NCBI GenBank assembly: GCA_004843345.1
Contig: CP039460.1
Span: forward strand, 511,501 to 575,500
Origin: Acetobacteraceae bacterium
Lineage (GTDB): Bacteria > Pseudomonadota > Alphaproteobacteria > Acetobacterales > Acetobacteraceae
Length of the DNA: 64,000 nucleotides
Direction: 5' to 3'
The translations under genes and the position numbers were made by a program. This document shows, in pieces, positions 42,271-52,169 of the stretch (positions within the stretch are counted from its first letter, which is position 1; every line of letters starts with the position of its first letter). The notes under the pieces are model-generated. The model did not search any database. It had not been told where the DNA came from and was given only the letters and a program-made list of their open reading frames with translations.

Positions 42271-42316
42271 AATTTGAATAATTAACTCGAGCGTGAATTT
42301 TAAAAAGGAAAAACTA

Positions 42317-42712
42317 ATGGTAACACCCTACGATCCAAATAATATTTTTGCAAAAATCATCAAAGGTGCGATCCCTGCGAAAATTATTGCCCGAAATGAA
42401 TATGCCATTGCCTTTTACAATATTCAGCCACAGGCAAAATTTCATGCGTTGGTCATTCCAACAGGGCCTTACCGTAATTTCTCAGACTTTAATGTGAATG
42501 CCTCTCCAAAAGAGCATCATGCCTTTTGGAATCTTACGCAAGAAGTCGCCAGCCTTTTAGAAGAACACTATCTCGAAGAAACAAAAGATAAAAATTTGGC
42601 AGGCTTCCGGCTCATTACCAACAAAGGTCCTGCTTCGGGACAGGAGGTTGAACATTTCCATGTTCATATCCTCGGTGGTGAAAAACTCGCCTCCCTTAAT
42701 ACCAAAGCCTAA
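42317..42712 (+). CDS. HIT-family protein
   Basis: Small nucleotide hydrolase or transferase of 131 residues. N-terminal NIFAKIIKGAIPAKIIARNE is typical of HinT/HIT proteins. The catalytic histidine triad is HFHVHILGG (H-x-H-x-H with F and V). Substrates are usually nucleoside phosphoramidates or dinucleotides. The ATG at 42317 has AAAAAGGA upstream; an in-frame GTG at 42293 is less likely. Confidence 0.92.
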   Translation: MVTPYDPNNIFAKIIKGAIPAKIIARNEYAIAFYNIQPQAKFHALVIPTGPYRNFSDFNVNASPKEHHAFWNLTQEVASLLEEHYLEETKDKNLAGFRLITNKGPASGQEVEHFHVHILGGEKLASLNTKA

Positions 42713-42902
42713 CAGAAACAGCACCTTTTTAAGCGCTGATTTTCAAAAGAGGATTCTGTCAGAATTTTTCACTTTATCGCCTTCTTTTGAAAAAAATTGA
42801 AACAAAAAGAGAGAAAAAAGACAAAAAATACTGTTTTTTTGTTTTTTCGCTTGCCATTAGGGCGAGAATTGCTCTAAGAGTGGTCTCACCCAACAGGCTC
42901 TT

Positions 42903-42978
42903 GTCTCGTTCGTCTAGAGGCCTAGGACACCGCCCTTTCACGGCGGCAACACGGGTTCGAATCCCGTACGAGACGCCA
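42903..42978 (+). tRNA. tRNA-Glu (anticodon UUC), copy 1
   Basis: Cloverleaf of 76 bases with acceptor GUCUCGU pairing to ACGAGAC and encoded CCA. The anticodon arm CCGCC-CUUUCAC-GGCGG gives UUC, reading GAA and GAG. It is identical to the second copy. Confidence 0.95.
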
Positions 42979-43049
42979 TCCTTTTTGTAAGGAATATCCT
43001 GTTTATTCCACTCTATTTAATGCAAATATAAGTGGTCATAAAGGCTCTT

Positions 43050-43125
43050 GTCTCGTTCGTCTAGAGGCCTAGGACACCGCCCTTTCACGGCGGCAACACG
43101 GGTTCGAATCCCGTACGAGACGCCA
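43050..43125 (+). tRNA. tRNA-Glu (anticodon UUC), copy 2
   Basis: Identical in all 76 bases to the first tRNA-Glu, with the same encoded CCA. Confidence 0.95.
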
Positions 43126-43221
43126 TTTATATTTAGATTTGTTAAATAATCTCTCTTTAAACAAGACTTACACTTCTTTACTCTTGAAAAGAAATTTGAA
43201 TTGAAATTTAAGGGGAATAGC

Positions 43222-43983
43222 ATGACAGATTTGGCTATTTTTAAGCAAAAAGTTGTTTTTATCACAGGGGCAGGCTCAGGGATTGGTCCAGCCACAGCGC
43301 TTGCCTTTGCAGAATTAGGGGCGCAAACCGTTTTGGTTGGCCGAAAAAAAGCGCCTCTTGAAGAAACCGCTCAAAACATCACACAGGCTGGACATCTCGC
43401 ACCCCTCATTATTGAAAATTGTGATGTCTCTCAAGAAGACAATCTCAAATCTGCCCTTTCTCAAACTTTCGAAAAATTTGGACGTTTAGACATTGCCTTT
43501 AACAATGCCGGCATGGCGGATTCCGCTTTAGGCCCTTTAGCAGACATCAATTCTGACGCTTATCAACGCATGATGCAGGTCAATGTCGATGGCGTCTTTT
43601 TTGCGATGAAGCATGAAATTCCCCTCATGCGTCAAACGATTGAAAAATTCAAAACAGAAGCAGGCGCCGGCGGACAATGCCGTATCCTTAACACGGCCTC
43701 TATTGCGGGACTGATTGGCTTTGCAAATGCAGCCGCTTTGGACTATGCCAATGACAAAATTGCTATCAATGCCATTGCACCAGGCCCCGTAGAGACACCT
43801 CTCGTTCATGAATTTACGCAAACAGAAGCCAATGACACCGCCTTTAAACAGCAAATTCCAATGAAACGCTACGGCACATCTGAAGAAATTGCAGAGCTTG
43901 TCATCGGCTTATGTTCCCCTCAAATGAAATTCATCACAGGCACAGTGATTACTATTGATGGCGGCATTACCGCAGGACACTAA
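43222..43983 (+). CDS. short-chain dehydrogenase/reductase
   Basis: Classical SDR of 253 residues, NAD(P)-dependent, substrate unknown. The cofactor motif is ITGAGSGIGPATALAFAELG (T-G-x3-G-x-G), the N-N-A-G motif is AFNNAGMAD, the catalytic Ser is in LNTASIAG and the Tyr-Lys pair is in LDYANDKIAIN (Y-x3-K). The close GSGIGP spelling is slightly unusual (R or K is common after GIG). The ATG at 43222 has AAGGGG upstream and is preferred over the frame start at 43201. Confidence 0.88.
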   Translation: MTDLAIFKQKVVFITGAGSGIGPATALAFAELGAQTVLVGRKKAPLEETAQNITQAGHLAPLIIENCDVSQEDNLKSALSQTFEKFGRLDIAFNNAGMADSALGPLADINSDAYQRMMQVNVDGVFFAMKHEIPLMRQTIEKFKTEAGAGGQCRILNTASIAGLIGFANAAALDYANDKIAINAIAPGPVETPLVHEFTQTEANDTAFKQQIPMKRYGTSEEIAELVIGLCSPQMKFITGTVITIDGGITAGH

Positions 43984-44082
43984 CCACTATTGTCAATAAA
44001 ATTGCCTTTTAAAAAAGACACTAGTGCGCAAATGGAAAAGTGATAAACTGCAAAAATTATTTCTATTTTGAGGTTAATTTTG

Positions 44083-46363
44083 ATGCGAAATATTAACAAT
44101 TCAACGTTATCTATAAATCTCTTAGAAATAGAAAACTTTGACCATGAAAATACTAAAACGCTAGACCTTTCAACACTTAACTTTATTTTTGGCTCAAATG
44201 GCTCTGGCAAAACGAGTATTTCAAGAAAAATCAAAGAACAAACCGAAGCGGATTACACGGATTACAACATACATGTTTTTAATATTGATTTTATAAAAAG
44301 AGAAATCCGTTGCACCTCCGAAGAAGAACTAACACCCGTTATTTCTTTTAAAGAAGAAATTATCGAAGATCAGGACAGACTAAAAAGGAAAAAAGAAGAA
44401 TTTAACGAGCTAAGCCAAACAATTACAGAATTGAACGCTGATGTAACAAATCTGGAAAGTAAGCAAAAAACAGTAAAAAAAGTATCATAGAGCAGATATG
44501 GAATACTACTTCTAACGAAAGAAATACCTTTAAAGATGCTCTACCTAAATCTTATGGTTCAAGTGGCAATAAGGCTAAAGTTTTTGAAGAAATACAAGAG
44601 ACATCACCTAACTCAAATGATATAATTTTTGATCTTCTGAAGGAATAATATAAGGCTTTATGGAACAAGGATTCCATCACCGTCTCTTTACCAAAAATAG
44701 ATATTTTTTCTACTCCTATCCTCAGTGAAGACGATTTGGAAATGCTAAAAAAAACTATCACCGCTGTTTCCAAAAGTGACTTAGCCCAAGCTTTCAAAAA
44801 ATTAGACAACATAGACTGGGTAAAACATGGGCTTGAACTATATTTACAAAAAGACAAACAACATTGCCCTTTCTGCCAGCAACAAATTACAAAACAATAT
44901 TCGTGAAATATTTGATGAAACTTATGAAAATCAACTTAAATCACTTCAGCAATTAAAAGAACGTTTCTCTAATACGACAAAAAAATTTGAAGTATATCTT
45001 TCAAACTATGACCTAAGAGAATATGAAAATGCAGGCTGTCAAGAAATTGCACTCAAAACAATTTTTCAAAGATTTTCTCTTCAAAAAGAAAATCTCCTTG
45101 TCTCATTAACGAATATTTCTTCCCAAATAGATAAAAAAATAAATTCTCCATCTCTCACTCCTGAAATATCTATCCCTCCCCTAGAAGGGATCAAAAATGA
45201 TATTCAAGAAATAAGGAATATTCTTGAACGACACAATTCGCTAATCGAAAACCGAAAGTCAGAGCAAGAAAATTTCAAAACAAAACTAAAATCCTATCTC
45301 CGAAGAAAAACAAATTCTGATATTAAACAATGGGAAAAAGAAGACTCAGAAATTTGTAAAAATATAAAAGAAATTAGGCTTAAAAGCCAAAAGGACTGTG
45401 AAAATAAAAATTTAGTTCAAGCAAAAATTTCTGAGATAGAAGATAATTTAACATCCTCTAAACCAAGTATCAACGCCATTAACAGCATCTTAAGAAGCTC
45501 TGGTTTTTATAATTTTGAGCTTGTTCCGGATGACGAATCAAGAACACATACACCATATTGGAAAATATAAACTACGACGTCCCAATGGTAAATTCGTAGA
45601 AGTAGAAGATGATCTTAACGAAGGTGAGCGTAATTTTTTAGCGTTTCTTTATTTTATTGAAAGCATAAAAAACCAAAAACAACATAATACAGAAAAAAGT
45701 ATAATTATCATTGACGATCCTATTTCATCGATGGACAGTGCAGTTCTTTTTTTTGTTACCGTCTTAATTAAAAAAAATATCTTTGAGCCATTAAAAAACG
45801 ATTCTAATGGCCAGAATATTATTACTATTCTGACACAGAATCTCCAATTTTACTTAGAAATCACAGATACGAATTTCCTTAAATGTATTCCACCAAAAGA
45901 GATAAGATATATTCGCCTTAGAAAGACAGAAAAAGGAACTGCCCTTTTGCCTCCATTATTGAATAAAAAAGAAACAGAGGAAATAAACCCTATAAAAAAC
46001 AATTATCAGGCTCTCTGGTGCATTATTGCAGAAGCCCAAAAAAATAAGGACAGCTCTGACCCAGTTATTTGTATTAGTGTCCGAAATGCAATGCGACGTA
46101 TCCTTGAAACATTCCTACAATTTAAAAATGATTTCTCCAAAGGATCAGAATTTAACGATTTACCTGAAGATAAACAACACTGCATAAACGTTCTTTATCG
46201 TAGCCTCAACACAGGATCACATTCTATTGAAGACCCTCTTGCTATCGATCCTAATGAACCACTTAACATATGGCTAAACGCATTTGAGTTAATTTTTGAA
46301 AAAAGCGGTGCATCACTGCATTATAAAAAAATGCTCGAAAAAAGTGGATTTTCTTCGTCTTGA
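44083..46363 (+). pseudogene. RloC/PrrC-like AAA ATPase (anticodon-nuclease type), decayed
   Basis: Pieces in different frames form one SMC-like protein. The N-terminal ATPase half has Walker A FGSNGSGKTSIS. A coiled-coil region includes HCPFCQQQITKQ, a zinc-hook motif as in RloC. The C-terminal half has the signature LNEGERNFLAFLYF, Walker B IIIIDDPISSMDS, and a tail with RRILET and NTGSHS that could supply the Arg-Glu-His triad of anticodon nucleases. Breaks: a frameshift at an A7 run (44475-44481), a TAA (44647-44649), a frameshift near 44895 and another near 45540. The intact family kills or halts phage-infected cells by cutting tRNA; here it is almost surely inactive. Confidence 0.75.
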
Positions 46364-46411
46364 TAAAAAATAAGCAAGCAAACAGAAGAAAACCTATTTT
46401 GATCTAATTTT

Positions 46412-47866
46412 TTACGCCATGGCGTCCAGCAGGCCTTTGGCCAAGTGATGGCCTTTCATCGCTGCTTTTTTTAAATATTTACTCGCTGTTGCGAGATTTC
46501 GGGAAACACCTTCACCGTTATAATACATCACGCCGAGATTATAATTCGCGTCCACGTCCCCCATCATCACGGCTTTTTCAAAATATTTTCGGGCAATATC
46601 TAAATTTTTCCCAATGCCATGCCCTTGATAGAAAATCACGCCAAGATTGAAACAAGCCTCTGAACTGCCATGTTTTTCAGCCTGTTGAAGCCACCTGAAG
46701 GCTTCCTGATAATCTTTAGAAACCCCTATGCCTTCAAAATAGCGTAATCCCAATGCGCAGGCAGCTTGTGGATTATGTGCCTGTGCAGCCTGTTTTAAAC
46801 TAATGAGATTATTTTGTTTCTGCTGTTGAGCATTTGTTCCAAAATAATCCACGCCCGTTTCCTTGCGGATACGACACCAAGGACAAGAATGGCTGGCTTC
46901 TGGATAATAATGCTGAGGGTTGGAACGGCATTGTTTCAATGTCCTCTGCATTTCTCCCAAAGCTTCCACCCATTGGAGCGCCGTCGGACGTTGAAAAGGC
47001 AATAAGGTTTTTTTACGGAAATAGCCTCCCTTGCGTGCGCCAAAAGCCTGCTCAAAATATCTTCTTATTTCAATAGGAAAATCTTTCAAAAGCACCGAAG
47101 CTTTTGGCGGGTGATTTGTAACAGAATGCTGCAAGGAATAGGAAAATTGATAATCTCTAATTTGGTGGCCAAGCTCTTTATTCGGATCATCAGGGTCTGT
47201 TCCTGCAAAAGGATGCCTCCCCATGCCCAAAAGGTAAAAAATCAAAATCGCCAGCGCAAAACAGTCATGGTTTTCTGTGCGAAGCGTTTTGGTTAAAGAG
47301 TGCCCTTGAAGCTCGGGCGCTGTGTATTCCTCAACCCCAACTTGGCAATTATAAATTTTGCGCCCATCATTGATTTGAAAAGAATCCGTATCAATAAGAA
47401 CCGCTAATCCCTCTTTGGAAATTAAAATACCAGAATGGTTAATATCCCCAATCACACAGCCTGCACGGTGGACATTGGCAATCGCACGAATAATATTTTG
47501 CGTTGTGTGAACTAGAAAGCGGTAATCCTGTTGCGGAAACTTTAAACGCCTGCTCTTAGGACTGTAAAGCTCATGTACTGGGAAATAGCCCAGAACTTTC
47601 TGCATCGAAAAACCGCAAAAATCGCCCTTACTATCCGTGATGATCGCTTGTGGAAAAGCAACCATCTTTCCTGCCTTTTCCGCCAAACGCTGCTGAATCA
47701 TAAAACGGATTTTAGAAGCTCGTGATTCAGCCTTATCCTTTTTATAAATTTTTACGGCAACTTTAGGATCATTTTTAATTTCATAAACGTCCCCCTCGCC
47801 ACCACTGCCAAGCTTTGCGCCGAGTTCAATTGGACGTCCATTAAGGTAATAAGCAGAAACCGTCAT
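46412..47866 (-). CDS. protein kinase-like protein with Sel1 repeats (TerY-P triad)
   Basis: Protein of 484 residues. The N-terminal kinase domain has a glycine loop LGSGGEGDVYE, the ATP-binding Lys in VAVKIYKKD, a catalytic loop CVIGDINHSGILI and a metal loop IDTDSF in place of D-F-G. A short C-P-W-C cysteine pair follows near residue 335. The C-terminal 120 residues hold three Sel1-like repeats (ACALGLRYFEGIGVSKDYQE, FNLGVIFYQGHGIGKN, YNLGVMYYNGEGVSRN), a protein-binding scaffold. It is the last of three genes with PP2C and vWA partners. The PP2C stop directly abuts its start. Confidence 0.85.
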   Translation of the reverse strand: MTVSAYYLNGRPIELGAKLGSGGEGDVYEIKNDPKVAVKIYKKDKAESRASKIRFMIQQRLAEKAGKMVAFPQAIITDSKGDFCGFSMQKVLGYFPVHELYSPKSRRLKFPQQDYRFLVHTTQNIIRAIANVHRAGCVIGDINHSGILISKEGLAVLIDTDSFQINDGRKIYNCQVGVEEYTAPELQGHSLTKTLRTENHDCFALAILIFYLLGMGRHPFAGTDPDDPNKELGHQIRDYQFSYSLQHSVTNHPPKASVLLKDFPIEIRRYFEQAFGARKGGYFRKKTLLPFQRPTALQWVEALGEMQRTLKQCRSNPQHYYPEASHSCPWCRIRKETGVDYFGTNAQQQKQNNLISLKQAAQAHNPQAACALGLRYFEGIGVSKDYQEAFRWLQQAEKHGSSEACFNLGVIFYQGHGIGKNLDIARKYFEKAVMMGDVDANYNLGVMYYNGEGVSRNLATASKYLKKAAMKGHHLAKGLLDAMA

Positions 47867-48661
47867 TTATCGTTGCTTTACCTTCGCCAGAATCAACGTT
47901 TTATCATCATCTGTGCGGGCGCACACTTTTTCACTTTCCAACAAAGCCCCCAGCATTTGCGATAATCCTCTGTCACAACCCGCTTTTTTCTTCTTGCTGG
48001 CAAGTCCCATCGGCCCTGCCAGCGTTTTAAAAAAAGGCTGATGCGCTGTATTATTAGATAAATTCAAAGCCAAAGCTTCAATCCCATCGCTAAAAACGCA
48101 AACCCCTTTAATCTTTTTCTCCGAGGTGGAAATACGGATTGCAGGGACATCATCGGTTAAGAAATAAGTTGTGGAAGCATATTCCCCATGATGTGGCGCA
48201 GAAAAGCATTCCCATTCCTGTGACTCATCACAGGTCACAATCGCCCCGTCCCCAATATGGGCGCTGATTTGCTGTTTTCCATTGCTTAGAAATAAAACTA
48301 AAGTGCAGGCATAATCTTTTAAAATTAATTCATTTCCTGCTTTTAAAGCGGCTTTTTGAATCGCTTCTCTGGCCTCTAATACCCATTCCCGCAAGAGGCT
48401 TTCTGTTGGCAAAAAAGACGATTTTTTAAAATAACGCCGAATTTTATTTTTCAAAAAAAAGCAGGCAATTTTAGCGCCCTCTCCGCCGTGAGAGGTACTG
48501 CCTGCACCATCGCTCACGATTGCAGCAAAATAAAAACTTTTATATCTGGAAAACAAGGGCGGTGAAATTGGAAAAGCAACAGCGGCATCTTGGCACGCTG
48601 TCTTATTTTTAAGATGGCTCGTGCCAATTTTAGAGGCAATCATCCAATACCAAGGCTTCAT
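47867..48661 (-). CDS. PP2C-family serine/threonine phosphatase (TerY-P triad)
   Basis: Metal-dependent protein phosphatase of 264 residues. The metal-binding Asp residues are in ACQDAAVAF near residue 23 and VSDGAGSTSHGGEGA near 55; GDGAIV and FSDGIEAL provide later motifs, and the C-terminus has RTDDDKTLI. It is the middle gene of the vWA-phosphatase-kinase set. It should oppose the neighbouring kinase. The ATG at 48659-48661 is preferred to the TTG two codons earlier because AAGGGG is well placed. Confidence 0.85.
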   Translation of the reverse strand: MKPWYWMIASKIGTSHLKNKTACQDAAVAFPISPPLFSRYKSFYFAAIVSDGAGSTSHGGEGAKIACFFLKNKIRRYFKKSSFLPTESLLREWVLEAREAIQKAALKAGNELILKDYACTLVLFLSNGKQQISAHIGDGAIVTCDESQEWECFSAPHHGEYASTTYFLTDDVPAIRISTSEKKIKGVCVFSDGIEALALNLSNNTAHQPFFKTLAGPMGLASKKKKAGCDRGLSQMLGALLESEKVCARTDDDKTLILAKVKQR

Positions 48662-48675
48662 GCTCAAAACCCCTT

Positions 48676-49392
48676 TTAAATTTCAGCCCATCCTGAAGGC
48701 GAAGGCAATGCGACCGTTTCCCCGGGACGGGATCGTGAGACAGAGCTGAGAGAACTGGAAAGCCAGCTAAACAGCTCATTAAACTTCACGCCTTGAAGCT
48801 TTAAAGGCGCACGGACAGAGAGCTCGGTCAAAATATCCATATCGGCATCCTTGACCCCAATCGCAAAAAACGCAAATTCCTTAGTCATCTCGCCTTTTTT
48901 AATCAGCTCCATCGCCCGTGTGACATCATCATTTGGACCGCCATCGGTAATCATAAAAATCCAAGGGCGGTAATATTTCACCCCATTCGCCTGATATTGA
49001 GACTTGCGGTTTCGAAGCAAATCAATCGCCGTTTCAATGGCTTCGCCCATCGGCGTTAAGCCTGTGGCCTTAAAATCATACGGATGGAACTCATCCACAG
49101 TTGAAAATTCCTGCGCAACTTTAACATCACCGCCAAAAGTAATAATCGAAATCTCCACACGCTTGGCCGCCAAAGAATCTTTTTCAAGTTCTGACTTAAA
49201 AAGGCGGACGCCCTCGTTGAGATCATCAATTGGACCTCTTGAACCAAACATACCCGCAGACATAGATCCAGAAATATCTAAAAGGAGAATGCAAGGACAT
49301 CTATTTTCAGGATTTTCAGCGAACTCAATGGCTGAAAAATCCGAAAAAGGAACTTGTTCAAAATTACTCAAAATAACATCCCCTTGAATCAT
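48676..49392 (-). CDS. von Willebrand factor A-domain protein, TerY type
   Basis: Soluble metal-binding protein of 238 residues. The MIDAS motif is LLLDISGSMSAG near residue 41 (D-x-S-x-S), with the supporting Thr in TGLTPMGEAIE and Asp in MITDGGPNDD. It resembles TerY of tellurite-resistance clusters. Together with the downstream PP2C and kinase it forms the TerY-P triad known from stress and defence gene neighbourhoods. No other ter genes are seen nearby. The vWA protein probably docks the phosphatase and kinase on a target. Confidence 0.85.
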   Translation of the reverse strand: MIQGDVILSNFEQVPFSDFSAIEFAENPENRCPCILLLDISGSMSAGMFGSRGPIDDLNEGVRLFKSELEKDSLAAKRVEISIITFGGDVKVAQEFSTVDEFHPYDFKATGLTPMGEAIETAIDLLRNRKSQYQANGVKYYRPWIFMITDGGPNDDVTRAMELIKKGEMTKEFAFFAIGVKDADMDILTELSVRAPLKLQGVKFNELFSWLSSSLSSVSRSRPGETVALPSPSGWAEI

Positions 49393-49497
49393 ATCATCTA
49401 TTCATTTTCATCTGCCTCACTCTAAATCTATACAGGAGGCAGGACAAGCTTTTCTAAGTCTTCTCGGATATTTTTCTTGCGAAAAAATATCAAAAAA

Positions 49498-49539
49498 AGA
49501 GCCTGATTCTCTCTCTTTGGAAGAAAGTCATCAGGCTCT
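49498..49539 (-). terminator. terminator after adenosine deaminase
   Basis: AGAGCCTGAT and ATCAGGCTCT form a ten-pair stem with a 22-base loop. On the minus strand it is followed by TTTTTTTGA. Confidence 0.8.
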
Positions 49540-49566
49540 AAAAACATCTATCAAAAGACCGAACGA

Positions 49567-51153
49567 TTACGCTTTAACTTGAGAAGCTTTGTATTCAAAT
49601 GCTTTAAATTTCTCTTCTAACTGCCACTGAACAGAGGCTTTCTCATTTTTATCCAAGAAATTCTTACATCTGCGGGAGAGAACGGCTTTTTGCACAGAAG
49701 ATTTGCACGACTTGACGGGTTCACCATTTTTCGCCCAAAGGGAATTGCCAGAAAGGAACGCATGTTCCAGCCCTGCACGGCTTAAGGCTTTCAAATCGCC
49801 ATAATTTTGATTTTGATCCGTTACAGCACGCATATACTCCTGCGTCAAATTGCCACGGGAAACCCCTTCATCATCTGTTGAAAGGGCAACCGGCACTCGA
49901 GAACGCTCATAAAGCGCCAAAGGATGTGCCTTGCCTTTAATGCCAAGAATTTCATCATTGGAAGTAAGATTAATCTCAACCAAAATCCCTTTATCAGACA
50001 TTTCTTTAAGGAGTTGCTGGCTATTTTCCTCACCTGCAATATCCACGCCATGCCCAATACGAGTTGCGCCTGCGACTTCAACAGCCTTTCTGATATGATC
50101 TTTCAATGCCGTTTCTGGCACGAGATCATGATTAAGCTCCCCAGCATGTAAAGACAAATGCACAGAAGGATAGGCCTTATTAAAGAAAGCAAACATTTGC
50201 ATATGCTGATCGTAATCCTGCACAGCAACCTTATTATCTTCAGGCTCAGCGAAATCAACACCTACCACACGGCGATCCTGCGCCGAAAGCGCATAACCTA
50301 AAGAAAGTTCAGCAAAAACTTCTGATGGCGTATACGTTCTAAGCGCCTGATACAAATAGCGGACCTTGACACTGCAAGCTGGCTGAGGGTTTACTCCCTT
50401 GCATCCTAACAGATCATCACTGCGTTTTTCAGCATCGTTAATTTCACGCTCGGCCTGTGCAACCAATTTGGGCAATTCAGGAGAAAGCGCCTGACGCCAA
50501 TCCTCTAAGCGTGCATCATCTGTTTTATCCGATGCTGGCAATTTCTTACCTGCGGCAATGGCTTCAACAACGGTCGGCGCAACCATAAATTCAGCATATT
50601 GCACATGATCTGCTACTGCTCTGGCTCTCGCTTCTGCCAACATATCCCCCATTCTTGCAGGCTTTAACCCATCAAAACGATGAAAAGCGGCAAAGAAATG
50701 ATCATGTCCTGTTTCTCCACCGGGATGATAGACAAAATTACGCATCGACATCACATCGATCATTTTCTCTGTTTTCTCTTTATTCTTTAAGAGTTTTTTA
50801 GCTAGAATCTGATCTTTTTGGGGCGGAACAGCACAAGCTTCCGGCAAGATTTCACTTTTACTTTCAGAAATGCAGTTGCCATCTTCAGAAGCCCAGCGCA
50901 AAAAATTCTCAGCATAAATTGCACCTGTAAGATGATTATGAAGGTCTGCGCCTTTAGGAAAGCTTTTTAAAAAAGCTTCCAAATCTTTTGGATTATTTTT
51001 AACACTCTCCAAAATTGTATTTAAGGATTCATCATCTGATAGCGATGTATTTTGCGCCTTTGCAAAGGCGAAGGAAGAAGAAAAGCCTGACACCAAAACA
51101 GCGCCTGTCAGTAACGCACGAAAGGAAAATTTAGGATTTTTTAAATGAGGCAT
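49567..51153 (-). CDS. secreted adenosine deaminase-family protein
   Basis: Exported hydrolase of 528 residues with a signal peptide (cleavage near FAFA). It belongs to the adenosine deaminase superfamily, nearer in length to the extracellular ADGF/ADA2-like members than to the 330-residue cytoplasmic enzyme. Zinc ligands are in GADLHNHLTGA; the catalytic Glu is in SLHAGELNHD, with RIGHGVDI and the STDDEGVSR segment containing the paired Asp residues. A periplasmic enzyme could salvage purine nucleosides outside the cytoplasm. It is a single gene with its own terminator. Confidence 0.9.
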   Translation of the reverse strand: MPHLKNPKFSFRALLTGAVLVSGFSSSFAFAKAQNTSLSDDESLNTILESVKNNPKDLEAFLKSFPKGADLHNHLTGAIYAENFLRWASEDGNCISESKSEILPEACAVPPQKDQILAKKLLKNKEKTEKMIDVMSMRNFVYHPGGETGHDHFFAAFHRFDGLKPARMGDMLAEARARAVADHVQYAEFMVAPTVVEAIAAGKKLPASDKTDDARLEDWRQALSPELPKLVAQAEREINDAEKRSDDLLGCKGVNPQPACSVKVRYLYQALRTYTPSEVFAELSLGYALSAQDRRVVGVDFAEPEDNKVAVQDYDQHMQMFAFFNKAYPSVHLSLHAGELNHDLVPETALKDHIRKAVEVAGATRIGHGVDIAGEENSQQLLKEMSDKGILVEINLTSNDEILGIKGKAHPLALYERSRVPVALSTDDEGVSRGNLTQEYMRAVTDQNQNYGDLKALSRAGLEHAFLSGNSLWAKNGEPVKSCKSSVQKAVLSRRCKNFLDKNEKASVQWQLEEKFKAFEYKASQVKA

Positions 51154-51258
51154 CTCAGAACTACCCTTCTCTTTATATTTTAAAATTTTAATTATCTTGG
51201 AGACCTCCTATAATATAAAACACCCCAAGCGCAAAATAGGATTTTCAAAAAAAAAGCC

Positions 51259-51966
51259 TTACATCCGCCCTTTAAATTCACTTACAATTTTGTAGGCAGA
51301 AGTTGGCGGAGAGACTTTTCTCGCTTTTTTTCCGCCGAAAAACCTCCCAAAAAGGCGGCGAAAAACTTTAAACAGAGTAAAAAGAACCGTTCCTCCCAAA
51401 AGAAATTCAAAAAGCTGAACCATCCATGAAATCCCCTCTGTTTTTGACGAAGATGCAACAGGCTCTAAAGAAGATTGCTTCAAGGCCAAAGATTTCTTTT
51501 CTTTTGAAACTTTTGTCGGCTGTGGCGGGAGCGAAACACTGAAACTCGGCCTTAAAACAATCATAGGCTTTTTCTGATCTTGTAAAAGCTCTAAGTGAAT
51601 CCGTGCTTCCTGATTTCCTTCTGCTGCTGCCTGCTGAAAAAGAGAGGTCGCTTTTTCCTTATTCTGTGGAACGCCATTACCTGCCTCATACAACAAGCCC
51701 AAAGCATTTTCTGCCAAAGCGCTGCCATGATTCGAGGCTTTCTGAAAATATTGCGCTGCAAGAGAGTCATTTTGAGGCACACCGTCCCCTTTTAAAAAAG
51801 CAACCCCGAGCGCATAAGACGCTGAAACATCGCCCTGATCTGCTTTTTGAACCAGTCCATCAAGCTCCTCTGGCACAATTGCAAAAGCCATCGTACCCGT
51901 TAAGAGGCCAAAACATCCCGCAAGCACGGTTAAAAAGCGTGTTGTTTTTTCTAAAATCACATTCAT
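51259..51966 (-). CDS. secreted Sel1-repeat protein with C-terminal membrane helix
   Basis: Protein of 235 residues with a signal peptide (to AFAIV). Two clear Sel1 repeats follow (YALGVAFLKGDGVPQND, ENALGLLYEAGNGVPQNK), with a shorter third, then a Pro/Ser/Lys linker, one membrane helix (FEFLLGGTVLFTLFKVF) and a basic tail (GGKKARKVSPP). The frame is open 44 codons further upstream, but the ATG at 51966 begins the signal peptide. The repeats resemble those fused to the kinase at 46412, though the contexts differ. Confidence 0.75.
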   Translation of the reverse strand: MNVILEKTTRFLTVLAGCFGLLTGTMAFAIVPEELDGLVQKADQGDVSASYALGVAFLKGDGVPQNDSLAAQYFQKASNHGSALAENALGLLYEAGNGVPQNKEKATSLFQQAAAEGNQEARIHLELLQDQKKPMIVLRPSFSVSLPPQPTKVSKEKKSLALKQSSLEPVASSSKTEGISWMVQLFEFLLGGTVLFTLFKVFRRLFGRFFGGKKARKVSPPTSAYKIVSEFKGRM

Positions 51967-52169
51967 ACTAATTAGAGTATCGTATCCATCTTCACCGAAA
52001 CGGTGTTTGGAACTCTTCAAAAACACTTTGAAGAAGCTACCACTTTCTTTATTCTTTAAATTACTCAAGAAAACAACGCTCAAAAAAGATTTTATCAACG
52101 AAGCGCCTTTCCTTGCTAAAATACCACGCCTTCCTTACCTTTCCTCGCTTTCAAGACCCCCCTAACGTC

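Larger units (their letters stand above)
42895..43126 (+). repeat. direct duplication carrying two tRNA-Glu genes
   Basis: An 85-base block is present twice without a mismatch, at 42895-42979 and 43042-43126, 147 bases apart. It includes the tRNA and eight bases before it (AGGCTCTT). This looks like a recent tandem duplication. Confidence 0.9.

Noticed and set aside
43980-44234. Minus-strand frame opposite the start of the RloC-like gene
   Set aside because: It is a shadow of the coding frame containing Walker A.
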